Source: Cinnamomum chago (Eukaryota > Streptophyta > Magnoliopsida > Laurales > Lauraceae). From it: a DNA stretch of 64,000 nucleotides. The translations under genes were made by a program, and so were the position numbers. The stretch is taken from contig CP142459.1 in the NCBI GenBank assembly GCA_038049695.1, positions 67,262,001 through 67,326,000 of the forward strand, written 5' to 3'. Positions 12,530-23,100 of this stretch are shown in pieces; the first letter of the stretch is position 1, and each line of letters starts with the position of its first letter. Below the pieces are notes generated by a model. The model worked only from the letters and a program-made list of their open reading frames with translations, made no database searches and was not told the DNA's origin.

Positions 12530-12810
12530 TTTGTTTACATAAAGGGTGGAATGAAATAAAATTAAGGGTCAAATGAAAAAAAGAAAAGAAAATAGAAGGG
12601 AGTATAGAGTAAAAGTAATAAATAACAAAACATTGCTCCTTCCCTTTTGGTCATTTAGTACCATGTAAGATTACCTTTTTTGATGATTCAATGTTTTTTA
12701 AGAGTAGTTTTTTTAGTCATTTTGTGCCATTTACTTTCAACTCTTTCATTTTTTTTTCTTTTTCTCTTCATTTGACTCTTAACTTTAATCCCTGCTTTGA
12801 ATAGATCCAC
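12530..12810. mobile_element. Fold-back MITE, copy 1; related partial copy at about 15140-15300
   Basis: The left part (from GGCATGTTTGTTTACAT at 12534, through GGGTCAAATGAAAA) is the inverted complement of the right part (CTTCATTTGACTCTTAACTT, about 12760-12790), giving a long imperfect stem. The core from TCATTTAGTACCATGT onward recurs in the same orientation at about 15152-15300, where the right arm keeps the ATGTAAATAAA end. A phrase after the core (GGTGGAATT.GTACA.CATTAAT) is also shared. Boundaries are approximate; superfamily unknown. Confidence 0.5.
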
Positions 12811-12902
12811 TCAACACCCAAGGGGTGGAATTAGTACACCATTAATCAAGAGGCTCGTCATTCCCATGATCAGCATATTTGGTATTGGTAAGTTAGTCAG
12901 AC

Positions 12903-13300
12903 CGTCCCTAACTAATAAAAACCTTGGACAACATTATTGAACCAATACAATAGAGATCAACCGGAAGCTAAATTTGCAGGTTTACGGCAATACAAATTGC
13001 GAAAAAATGTGTGGAAAAGTTTCATTTTTAGGGATTTCCGCATATGTTTGTAGTGGAAAAGCTGCATTTTTAGGGGTTTTCGGCTGGTGTCTGTAGCGGA
13101 AAAAGCTGCAGATTTTCCGCCGATGTTTATAGTGGAAAAGTGACATTTTCAGGTTTTCCATTGGTGTTTGCAGCAGAAAGGTTGAATTTTCAGATTTTCC
13201 GTTGATGTTTGCAGCAAAAAAGGCGGAATTTTTGGGTTTTCCACCGATGTTTGCAGCGGAAAAGAGTCATTTTTAGGTTTTCCGATGATGTTTACAATGT
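12903..13300. repeat. Unnamed repeat, copy 1: 55-bp head plus seven ~41-bp hairpin units
   Basis: The head (12903-12957) begins GTCCCTAACTAATAAAA and ends CCAATACAATAGAGAT. A tandem array follows from about 13034 to 13300. Each unit of about 41 bp contains TTTTCC-GCCGATGTTTGCA-GCGGAAAA, so it can fold on itself, then a linker resembling GCTGCATTTTTAGG. Six units are clear and a seventh is degenerate. The same head and a shorter array recur at 14463-14653. Short open frames over the array are a by-product of the repeat. Confidence 0.72.
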
Positions 13301-13427
13301 GGATCCCACACAAATTTATAACAATGGGTCGCATGAACTACTTGTTAGTTCGAGTACAACTACTTCAACATTTAAGGAGAGCAGTTTATATTAAAATGAA
13401 ACTAAACAGTATGTAAAAAGAACTTAC

Positions 13428-14367
13428 TGTTTGAAGGCAGGAAAACAGTACTCTGTTGTTGTAGTTAGCAGATCAGAGATTCGCAGTTGATCAAGGCTAG
13501 TGTCAAACACTATGTCCTTAAGACAAAATTCGCCCCCGCAATGGTGCTTACGAGCTTCAATGGCGTCTGTCTCCCAGGATACAATGATCTGTATCACAAC
13601 AGTTGCAGCACTACAAACTGTGTGTCTTTCGAACCAATCAGTGTATAATTACCCTCTCTTCTTGACTCAATGCAAGTGCAGCAGCAGCAGTGAAAATGAA
13701 TGATCAAAACAACATGAAACGAGATGTATAAATAGCCTGCAATCAGGTCTCTTCATAGGGGCTGCATCTGTTCAGAACAATGACTATTCACTTGAACATA
13801 TGCTTATTCTTTGGACACACACCCTTTCAGATGCGAATGGGCACATCTCTTGGCTTGGACACACCCCATTTTGGAAAAAAAGAAATTTTATTAAATAAAA
13901 TTTCTCCAAAAAATTATAAATGGACAGTGGGCCGAGCCAGGCCTAACTTGTGTGTGAAGCCCCCGGCCCGGCCCGGGGCGGGGCGGCGCGTGCGCGTGTG
14001 TGGTGGTGACCCTACCTTGATCTAGGTCCTCCCTCCCCCACAAAAGTGGGGTGCCCCTTGGGGCTTATCTTATACTACCAAGGTAAGTATATTTCTACCC
14101 AAGGAAGGTTTTGCTCCCAAGCAATGTGGGATGCAAGCTTACCACTTCCTTTTGTTTCCATGTTTAACATGTTCAAGTAGTGGTGTTAAGGAGGCAATTT
14201 CTCATTCATATCTTAATGGATTAGAGTAACCCAATACATGTCATTAAACTACTCATAGAGTAGATTATATTCCCATGTATTCCCACCTAAAAGGATAAGT
14301 GGGTCCCATGTTTATTTTGGCTTAAAGATGACCAAAATAATGGGTCATTCTAACCATTTTTCCAACA
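13428..14367 (-). mobile_element. Single LTR of a retrotransposon, probably Ty1/copia
   Basis: Read on the minus strand, this 940-bp block begins TGTTGGAAAA and ends TTCAAACA, the TG...CA outline of an LTR, with a TATA-like box (TATTTATA, near 13723-13730) about two thirds along. No partner LTR, primer site or gag-pol frame lies beside it, so it is best read as a solo LTR fossil. The five bases on each side (CTTAC, CTACT) are not a clean target duplication. Age cannot be estimated without a partner. It separates the two copies of the head-plus-41-bp repeat. Confidence 0.55.
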
Positions 14368-14462
14368 CTACTAATCTTGAAACTACATACTAACCGAATA
14401 TCTAAATGATGGAAGGAAAAAAAAAACCTTTTCCATTTCCTACTACTTTGATTGAGTCACAA

Positions 14463-14653
14463 TGTCCCTAACTAATAAAATATTGGACATCATTACTAAA
14501 CCAATACAATAGAGATGCAAAAGCAGCAGTTGCAAGTTAGCCGCCGATACATACAGGGACAAAAGCTACATTTGCAAGATTGCTGCCGTTAGATATCACG
14601 GTAAAGTTGCATTTGCAACTTTGCTGTCAATTCATACCACGGTAAAGTTGCAA
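14463..14653. repeat. Unnamed repeat, copy 2: head plus three ~41-bp units
   Basis: The head (14463-14516) matches the one at 12903-12957 at most positions. The array (about 14529-14653) has three units spaced 42 and 41 bp, containing GCCGCCGAT, ACATTTGCA and CACGGTAAAGTTGCA. Aligned with copy 1, CCGCCGAT...CAG.G..AAAAGCT.CATTT is shared, showing a common origin. The hairpin pairing is weaker than in copy 1. Confidence 0.65.
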
Positions 14654-15900
14654 CCCATTTTTTATTATTATTATTTGGGTTGGGTCGGGTCGGGTTGAGG
14701 TCAACACAATAATGCATGAGCATGTACGATTGGTGTTTAAATACAACAATATCAAATCACATCAAATACGCAATAAATTCAAGTAATTAGTGTCCACCTG
14801 TTATTAAATCCACGGTAAAAAATACTTACATCACGTGGCTCTTACAAGAGAAGTGAGTTATTATGAAATAGCTAGATCGGGGCATAATGAACTCTCTTAA
14901 ACTAAGGACCGGATGGACTCAATACTAGGAAATTATCTATCTAATCCCTTTAATTAAAGTTAGTAGAGATTATAGAAAGAAAATAACTATTGTGTGGATT
15001 TCAAGTAATCATGTTAGAAAAATTAAACATTAAAAAAAAAAAAAAGTGAGAGCAAGGTACCCCTATGATAATTTAGTGCTCCATCCGCAATGGAAACACA
15101 AAATTGTCAAAAAATAAAAAAATAAAAAAATACTTCTTAAGTCTTTGTTATTTAGTACCATGTGAAATTATCTTTTTCGTCATTTAGTGCTTAAATTTTT
15201 TTTATTACGTGCCATTTACTTTCAACTCCCTCTTTCTTTTTTTTTTTCTCTTGATTTGACCATTTAACTTTATTCCATTCTTCCTTCCATGTAAATAAAT
15301 ATTAAAAATTTATACCCATTCGAACGAATTGAACCATTGTCAACACCCATTTTTTCAGGGTGGAATTCGTACATCATTAATTAAGAGGGTAAAATAATTA
15401 TGTGAGCCTATAGTAGTAAATTCCATTTCGTTTCAGCTGTAATGGTTAGAATTTTTCGTTCCGGTTCAACGGCCAAAACGGATGGGTTAAAAAAAAATTC
15501 GGTCAATTCTGATAATTTTGATCCATTTCGGTATATACCACAATTTTTACTTTTTTTATACATTTTTTCCTCAATATTCATCTAAAGAAATATCCATAAT
15601 TTATATATATATATATATATTTTTTATCATATATATTTATATATTTTTAATTTTTTATTATTTTGAAAATTTTTACCAAATTTCTGAAATCCTGAAATAT
15701 TCCATCTTGGATGACCGAAATGATGACCAAAACCGAATTGCCAACGTTGTGTGAGGCCCGGTTATACTTGACTAATAGAGCCCACCCAGATCTTTTGATC
15801 TGTTGTCTAATCACTTAGAGGGCCCACACTGATGTGCCCATGGACTACTTAATTTTTGAGACAAAACAAAAAAATTAAAATAAATAAAATTGAACCGTCC
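14654..15900. other. AT-rich repeat-bearing spacer upstream of NdhS
   Basis: The stretch includes a GGGTTGGGTCGGGTCGGG block (about 14683), the second fold-back MITE core (15140-15390), a TTCGGT-rich degenerate repeat (15420-15540) and a (TA) microsatellite near 15603. I see no gene. The NdhS promoter should lie at its right end, but no convincing TATA box can be singled out. Confidence 0.5.
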
Positions 15901-16001
15901 GTTACCTCCATACGCTGATTTTGCGCCCAAAACTCAATTTGCGAAGGCGATTCGAGATAGACCGCGGGCGAGAGAGCGTGTGTTCTTATCTGCAAAAACC
16001 A

Positions 16002-16187
16002 ATGGCGGAGAAGAAAACCCAAATTGAAAAGCTTCAGAACCCTAGAAATTCTTTTTCTTCTTCTTCACTCTCTCATGGCCTTCTTCTCTGCAACTCTCTC
16101 CTTCCATTCCTTCTCCCCTCTCTCTCCTCTCCATCTCCATTTCCAAACCAAAGCCCCCATATCAACTTCTTCCATATCCATTCCTAG
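16002..16187 (+). other. Possible upstream ORF overlapping the NdhS start
   Basis: An ATG at 16002 opens a 61-codon frame (MAEKKTQIEK...) that overlaps the NdhS start at 16075 in a different frame and stops at 16187. If the mRNA starts upstream of 16002, this frame would compete with NdhS initiation. Both ATGs have a G at +4 and no purine at -3, so context does not favour either. The transcription start is unknown. Confidence 0.35.
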
Positions 16188-17897
16188 GGCAAATGCCGCC
16201 GAGCCCGACAAGGAGACGATCGTCCAGAAATCCGACGAAGAGCCTCCAAAACCAAAGCCTCCATCTTCAACAACCGCCAGGCCCAAGAAACCCGTCTACT
16301 CCTGTAATCCCTCTTTCTTTCTCTCTCTCTCATTTTGCTTCATAAACCCTAATTTCTCTATAGAAGTTGAGTTGAATTGTAGTTGAGGATTAAAAGATTT
16401 AATTTTTTTTTATTGAAGTGAAGAAAGGGCAGATTGTGAGAGTTGATAAGGAGAAGTACCTCAACAGTGTAAATGTAAGTTCTGATACCTTAAAGATTAT
16501 TATTTTTTTCTTCAATTTGGTTCTTTAGTTGGAAGATTTCTAGCTGGGTCTTGTGAAGAACTCTGAGTAATTGGAAATCTCTAGAATGAAGTTTGCAGAA
16601 TTGATTTCAAGTTTACTTTACTTCAAATTTACTCCAGCTTAACAATAAAGTAACCCCTGCCATCACAAGGCCATGTATCTGGATTTAACTGATGTGAACT
16701 GGATCCAGGAAGTTATCATAGGAGCATTGAACAAAAGGGTCTTTTCTCTAAGATGGTTTTATTCAGTTATTTTTACTGTTTTTTTTTTGTTATAGTTTTA
16801 TGCTCATATACTCCATGATTCTATTTTGATTGCTTGCATTTCAAATTCCAGTATCTGTCTGTTGGGCATCCACCTTATTTCAAAGGTTTGGACTACATTT
16901 ATGAAGACCGCGGTGAGGTAGCCTTCTATATCTTCTTCTTCTTCTTCTTCTTTTTATATCATGTGATTGTTATTTGTTTGGTGTTATTAGGTCTTGGACA
17001 TACGTATATTTGAGACAGGAGAATATGCACTCGTGAGTTACTATAATTTCTTTCATTCTTGGATTTCTGTCCCTTTTTTGTTTTGTTTGTTTGTTTAGAT
17101 GACTTTAAATTAGATTTACTGTTGATCTCTGTGAAAGCACGAGGAGAACATCTTGCTTTGTTATGTCAAGTATTTCAAATACAGAATAGAGATGTGATGC
17201 CTTTTGAGATCACAGTGGTCAAGTGCATGTACTATTATTATTATAGGAGCATTTGGTAGCAATTAGTGATTTAAATAAGAAAAATACCTTGTGGATATTA
17301 ATTGCAGTTTGCTTAAATTGGTCATGTGAAGAGTTGGTTAAATTGTGGTCCCCAACTAATATGAATTGATCAGGCTAATATCCAAAGACAAGATTATCAG
17401 AGTTCTTTATTTTAACTATCAGCATTGTACAACAGAATCTTAGATGCATTTTTTGTTCATATTGCTAACTCTTTCTGCTAACAGATTGCATGGGTTGGAA
17501 TCCCGACTGCACCCGCGTGGCTCCCAACCGATATGCTTATTAAGGTATTGCAGCCTAATTTTCCTTAAAAAGTTTTAGGGAAATATTGTTCTGTGAATGC
17601 CACATCTATGAAGATGTTTGAAACTGAAACTACTTTTTTTTTTAAGTCCATCTAGATGCTTTCCAGGCAAATAAAAATCTCACATATTTATTTAAGTTTC
17701 TGTCATTTCCCTTACTTTTTACTGGATTGAACATCCTTGAGCTTATGTTGCTTATAAAGCAACCCTCGCTTAAGTTAGTGAAACCTTGATGAAATTGATT
17801 TGCTGCTTAACTACTGATGGATTTGTCAAGTGCTCATTTTTTTTACTTTTCTTGCATGCATCTGCAGTCTGATAAGCTTGATTATGAGAGGTTCTGA
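16075..17897 (+). CDS. ndhS: NAD(P)H dehydrogenase-like complex subunit S, chloroplastic
   Basis: NdhS (CRR31) forms the ferredoxin-binding site of the chloroplast NDH-like complex, which drives cyclic electron flow around photosystem I. Exons: 16075-16303, 16419-16474, 16852-16917, 16991-17032, 17485-17544 and 17868-17897 (TGA), 483 nt, 160 residues, all phases consistent with GT-AG introns. Residues 1 to about 45 are rich in Ser/Phe/Pro and lack acids, as in a transit peptide; a Lys/Pro-rich linker follows; the conserved domain starts near residue 76 with KKGQIVRVDKEKYLNS and continues YLSVGHPPYFKGLDYIYEDR, VLDIRIFETGEYAL and WVGIPTAPAWLPTDM, the SH3-like fold of this subunit. From memory the Arabidopsis protein is about 250 residues, so the N-terminal region here is short. 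The first in-frame ATG is 16075. Confidence 0.93.
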
Positions 17898-19782
17898 TTG
17901 AGGCTGCTAGGAGTATGCCAAATATCAGTTTGTCAATTCACAGCCTATCGCCATTTTCCAGCCACAAGGATGCTCTTCCATGGTGTCCATTGGTTTTGTC
18001 ACCTATGCTGGTTCCACTTGCTTATGCAATACTGTATATTTATTTGGAACTCATGGGAATATTTGATAAATGCATAGAGAGAGCATTCCTACCATATGTA
18101 TGTCTATTTATTGTTCCAATAGCATGGGTGCATGTATTTACTATTTGTTTGCTTATTTATTACTCAAATAGCATGTGTGCATGTGATTGTCTATATTATA
18201 CATTCTATTTGTGCTTCTTGTTGGGCTGATGTTTAATTAGGACATTTCATAAGAATGTGCGCAGTGGTCTGTGATCAACCACATTAAAAAGTTTTGGATC
18301 AATTGTCCCATTGGAAGACTTCGCTATGCCCTACATTAAAAAGTTTTGGACCAGCAGTTTTGAGTTCTAAGTTGCACACAGTATTTGCCTGATGAATTAT
18401 CATCAGAGAATTCTATGATTCCTAGAGTTAGAAATGGAGACTTGTACATTGCAGAGAGAAATCCGGAGTTCTCTTCTACTTTTTTCCCCAGTTATAGCCA
18501 ACCCTGATGATCCTGATGTTCTCAGTCCTGTTGAATTTGGGTGATTGACCTTTTCTCTTGGTAACTTTTTGGATTGGGTGCTATCTTAAAGGCAATGTTA
18601 CATCCACACTGGCCCCCAAACTGGATAACCTGGATCAAGCTTCATGTGTACAGTGGATGAATGCTTGGACATTAAGTTGCAAATAATTTCTCAAAACGAA
18701 AGTATGACAATTAACAAGTGACCTTTATCAAACAACAGCAGCCATCTGATTGCCAAGACTTTCTACTGTTGCAGATGTAGTCTTGACTGTATTTCATTGT
18801 TGACCATCCATTTGAGGGCTAGTAGTCGTGGCCCCTAACATGACCAGGCTTGCTCCAAAACAAAAAACAAAAAACAAAAAACAAAAAAACTGCTTAATCT
18901 ATTGCAAATGTGGGATAAATGTGGTACATATGTATGCCAATTTAGACTTTTCAAATTGTAGGAAAAACTGATGAATCATACGAACCATCTGATTCTACTG
19001 TGGAATTTGGATAGTTAATCATTTTCTTAGAAGTCTTTAGCGGATGACGATTGGATGCTTTGGGCCATCTAATCAGCATGGCTCTTGTTAATGTGCAGTA
19101 TGGGTTGGACACACTCTTTTTTGTTAAATCTGGTGCCATTTGGATCCTCTGGACTTCTGTAGAAGGCATGGGTTTTGAGCTAAAAGTGACTTAAAAGCTC
19201 CACAATCAACTAAACAAGTTACCAAAGTGAGGCCTAGAGATCCAAAAAGTCCCAACTCCTACCACAGACATTACTGGTGGGGTGAGAACTTCCAATACTG
19301 CATGAAAATGTTCTTCAATGCAAATTGAAGTGGAGACGGGACTTGTAGCTTCCTAAATGAATTTGCTTCTTGTGAAATGGTTAATGTGTAGGTTATTTTG
19401 CTAAACATGATCGGCAAAGCACTGATTCTTCTTGGACCACATCAAAGAAGTGAAGAGAGTGTTACGAAGAAATGAAATTATACCCATCACATTTACATTA
19501 AACATTTCAAGAATGTTGTATTCATTAATACATACCAATCAAGAAAACCAGCCCCTAAACATAAGTTAATTTAGATATCTACAATAGTCCCAACAAACCC
19601 CCACCCCATCATAAAGAATCTCTTATTTGGCCAGCAAAATATTGGAGACTCTTCTGGCATTAACCAATACATTGCTGGTCATCTTATCCAAGTTAAATAG
19701 AGAACTGAATGCGGTGTGAAAGCGATCGATCATAACTTAATCTGCTAGGCATTTGGCATGTCAAGAATAACTATGCAGGTTT
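17898..19782. other. Convergent spacer between NdhS and MAPKKK3
   Basis: The spacer contains the NdhS 3' UTR and the MAPKKK3 3' UTR. No supported gene is present; frames of up to 104 codons lack codon bias and family resemblance. An A-rich (AAAAAAC) run lies at about 18855-18890. The short phrase ACATTAAAAAGTTTTGGA occurs twice (about 18280 and 18330). Confidence 0.5.
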
Positions 19783-20110
19783 TCACCATCTGTGCATGTT
19801 TCTAACTCTTGGGGAGCCACTGGGCGTTTGGACATTCAATGGGGAGGTGTCTGGATGATTTGCAGTTGGCTTCATTACCAAGTTTGCTTTCAAATGGATA
19901 GGAGAATTTGAATGATTGGTTAAACCATAACCATCCATTCCCACTGAGTAAGTAGGATGGGGAGGAGACAACAAACAATGCATATGAGTGGGTTCCGAAA
20001 ATCTTAATGGACTTGAGCTAGGTAACACCGGCAGAGATGGGTTCATTCTTGCGCCGACCTGATTACTGTACAGAAACTATAATTATCAACTATAAAGCCC
20101 ATATTGAAGA

Positions 20111-20185
<75 letters not shown>

Positions 20186-23100
20186 CTGGTGACAATACCT
20201 TGAGGTCTTAAAGTCAATAGGAAGTCCACCCATGATTCTGATGCCGTAATCTACATCACATGGAGTAATCTTTTGGTAGGAGTGAACCTCCGTCTTGTTC
20301 TGCTCATAATTACCAAAACTAAAATTTTAAGTTGATGAAAGTGGTACTGGAATCCATGATAAAAAACAGAAGAGCTAAGAACTTCAATCTGTTGGGAGTG
20401 TAGAGACTGCAAATGCTATAACAAGGGTGAATAGTGCTTGTCAAATAAGTTCCAAAGACAACTGCCTTTTTATTTTTTTTAATTGGTATTGAACTCCTAA
20501 GACTTCTAGGGAATGCCTTCCTATCAAAGGGGCTCGAAGTAAAGGACTAAATGTGGAGAGCGAGCAGTGATATCAAATACGCATCTCCGTTGTATATTAA
20601 ATTCCAAGAAAGTGATGTGTCATCTACACCTCAACCTTAGGTCCTTCACTCACCTTAGTCCTTCGAAGAAAGCCCATTTACTATGAATTCCTAGAAATTC
20701 AATACAACGTAGGCAAATGGCCAGTGGGTAATCATCAACTAAATTGCAGTCTCAGTCACATGACAACATATAAAAACACTAAAGATGATCCCTGAACAAG
20801 GACAACGTCGAGGTTGATTGAGATAGTAATTAACATTGTTAACACAAGGTATATGTGCATCTTCAGTAATATACCTGCATATAGGAGATATCAGTATTAG
20901 ATTGCATTGCATCTCTAATGCTGTTGATCTTTGTAAGTTTGACTGTAGCTTGATCGCGAACAAATGGGTGTTCCAGCAATTGTGCTGCTGTGGGACGTGC
21001 AGATGGATCACGTTGCAGGCAGAGCTTCAGAAAATCTTTTCCATCTTCTGAAAAATGATCCGGAATTGGGGGAATTTCTTTGCTGTTACCAATTTTAAAT
21101 ATTGCAGCCACCTGGTTTAATTCCAAAATTAGCAACATGATTCAGGTGAGTGCCAGAAAGAAAAGGCCCCATCAAAATTTGGATGAGGAATGTATGATCT
21201 CATCCAATGATTTCTGTAATCAGAGGCCTTGACTATCAACAAATAGGGGCCATCCATTTTGTAAGAGTACGGGAAACTTGTACCACTGCAGTGCAGACTA
21301 CCAAAATGGACTTTGGTGAACATGCCTTAAAAGTCTCCCTGATTGTAAGATCGTAGCCATACAAGTTTTGCCCATTTGGTGTATTATCTGAACCATGGCT
21401 TGTTTTCCCCCTTTCCTGGCCATCTGTTGGAAGAGACATTCAAAAGGTTTAAATTGTCTCAACAGGCAGACTTTGGGGCATTTCATTTCTAGGTGGCGCC
21501 CGTTAGATTTAATGGTCTAGATCATTGATCCATGCCATGCATCCTTGTACAGACTCAAGGCCCAGAATACTTACTATCTGTACCTTTTACTCCATGATCA
21601 CATAAGCCTTCAACTAGAATGTGAACATAAATATATAATTGGAACTAAAGGATGAAAAAGAAGCAGGTATGCTGCATAAAAGTTGGTTTCCCACCCCCTC
21701 AAATTGGCTCCAAGGCGGTTTCGATGTTGCCATCTCAAGAATTGTGCATCCAAGGCTCCATATATCCACTGCCAGGTTGTACCCATTGTGGTTCATTATA
21801 ACCTGGGTAGAAACAATTTGAGATTAGACATGGATAATATACTTGGTTATACATGAAAAGAGAAAAAAAATGCGAGATTGGGTACCTCAGGAGCCATCCA
21901 GTAAGGGCTTCCTTTGAAAGACATCACAAAAGAAGACGGTGTTATCTGGTCCAAAAGAAGAATTCAAGAATTGTTCATGTGTAAAAGCAAGGAGTAACTT
22001 GGGTTTCTAAAGCAAGTCATCTGAAAATGTAATGTCATTTTTTTTTAACTTCTCGCGCATGCTGTTATTTCAGCTGAGATATTTGTTTCAAGTGGTAGTT
22101 GTCATGAAACAAAAGTAAAAATGGAACAGTGACATCATATAAGGGTTTTTCTCTTGTTTATTTTTAGATAAGGATGTAACGAAACTACAGACAAGCATTA
22201 CATGATACTTAGTTCTAACTTTCTTTATTTGCTTTGTTCCAGATGCAGATAATGACTTTGAAAATTGAATCCCAAGCATGGTGCTTGATCTACAATTGTT
22301 GTCTTAGTAATAGAATGCAACCAGCACCTATTAGTCTATTGCAACAACATAAGTTTGCCTGTTGGTCTTTCTAATTATTGGAAACATTCTCTTTTAGGTT
22401 TTAACATAATCAGTTTGACTGCATGTTGTCATAAGTTTTTTTTAAACACATCAAGACGAAAATACAAAAATCATCTCAAGCAAAAAATAAAAATAAAAAT
22501 TTTACTTCTCATTTCCAGTACCTGGAAAAAGAACAAAACATAGGGACACATTGTTGAAAGACACATAACAGGTCCAAAAGTGACCAGGCTAACATAACTC
22601 ACCGAGGAAGTTCCTGGTAAGAGTGCTCTGGTTTAAGTACAACAACAAACTTATAATTTCTACAAACAGGAAAAAACTAAACATAATGTTGAAATTAGAT
22701 AGGAATCCCTTGTTATTAACTGAACATAAAAGTAAAATGACTGTTACATCATCATACCATCATTCTTTTCACTAAATTATACAAGGTGTTTTTTGGAGTC
22801 ACAATTCATCACATTAAGAATGGGTATACTGAGAAATGAAGACATTACACTTGACAGAAGTTCCATATATCCGTATCAAATTCTTCTAAAAAAATATATA
22901 AAAAAAAAAAACTACATCTAAAGATGCAGAAGATATTTACATGTTTTGCCAAGCCGAAGTCCACTAGTTTGATTTCACCATTAGGATCTACAAGTATGTT
23001 GGCCCCTTTAATGTCCCTGACAGCAAAATTACTTTCTTCAGTATCTTGAATGGGTAAAGCAAAGATTTTAGGAAGCTTATCACTTGACAAGGGTAACACA

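Noticed and set aside
13149-13334. Minus-strand frame with repeated FPLQTSVENPKIPPF-like segments as a repeat protein
   Set aside because: The periodicity is that of the 41-bp DNA array, which is not a multiple of three across all units; there is no start context or flanking gene.
15518-15754. 78-codon frame rich in Tyr/Ile/Phe
   Set aside because: It is translated from a TA microsatellite and AT-rich sequence.
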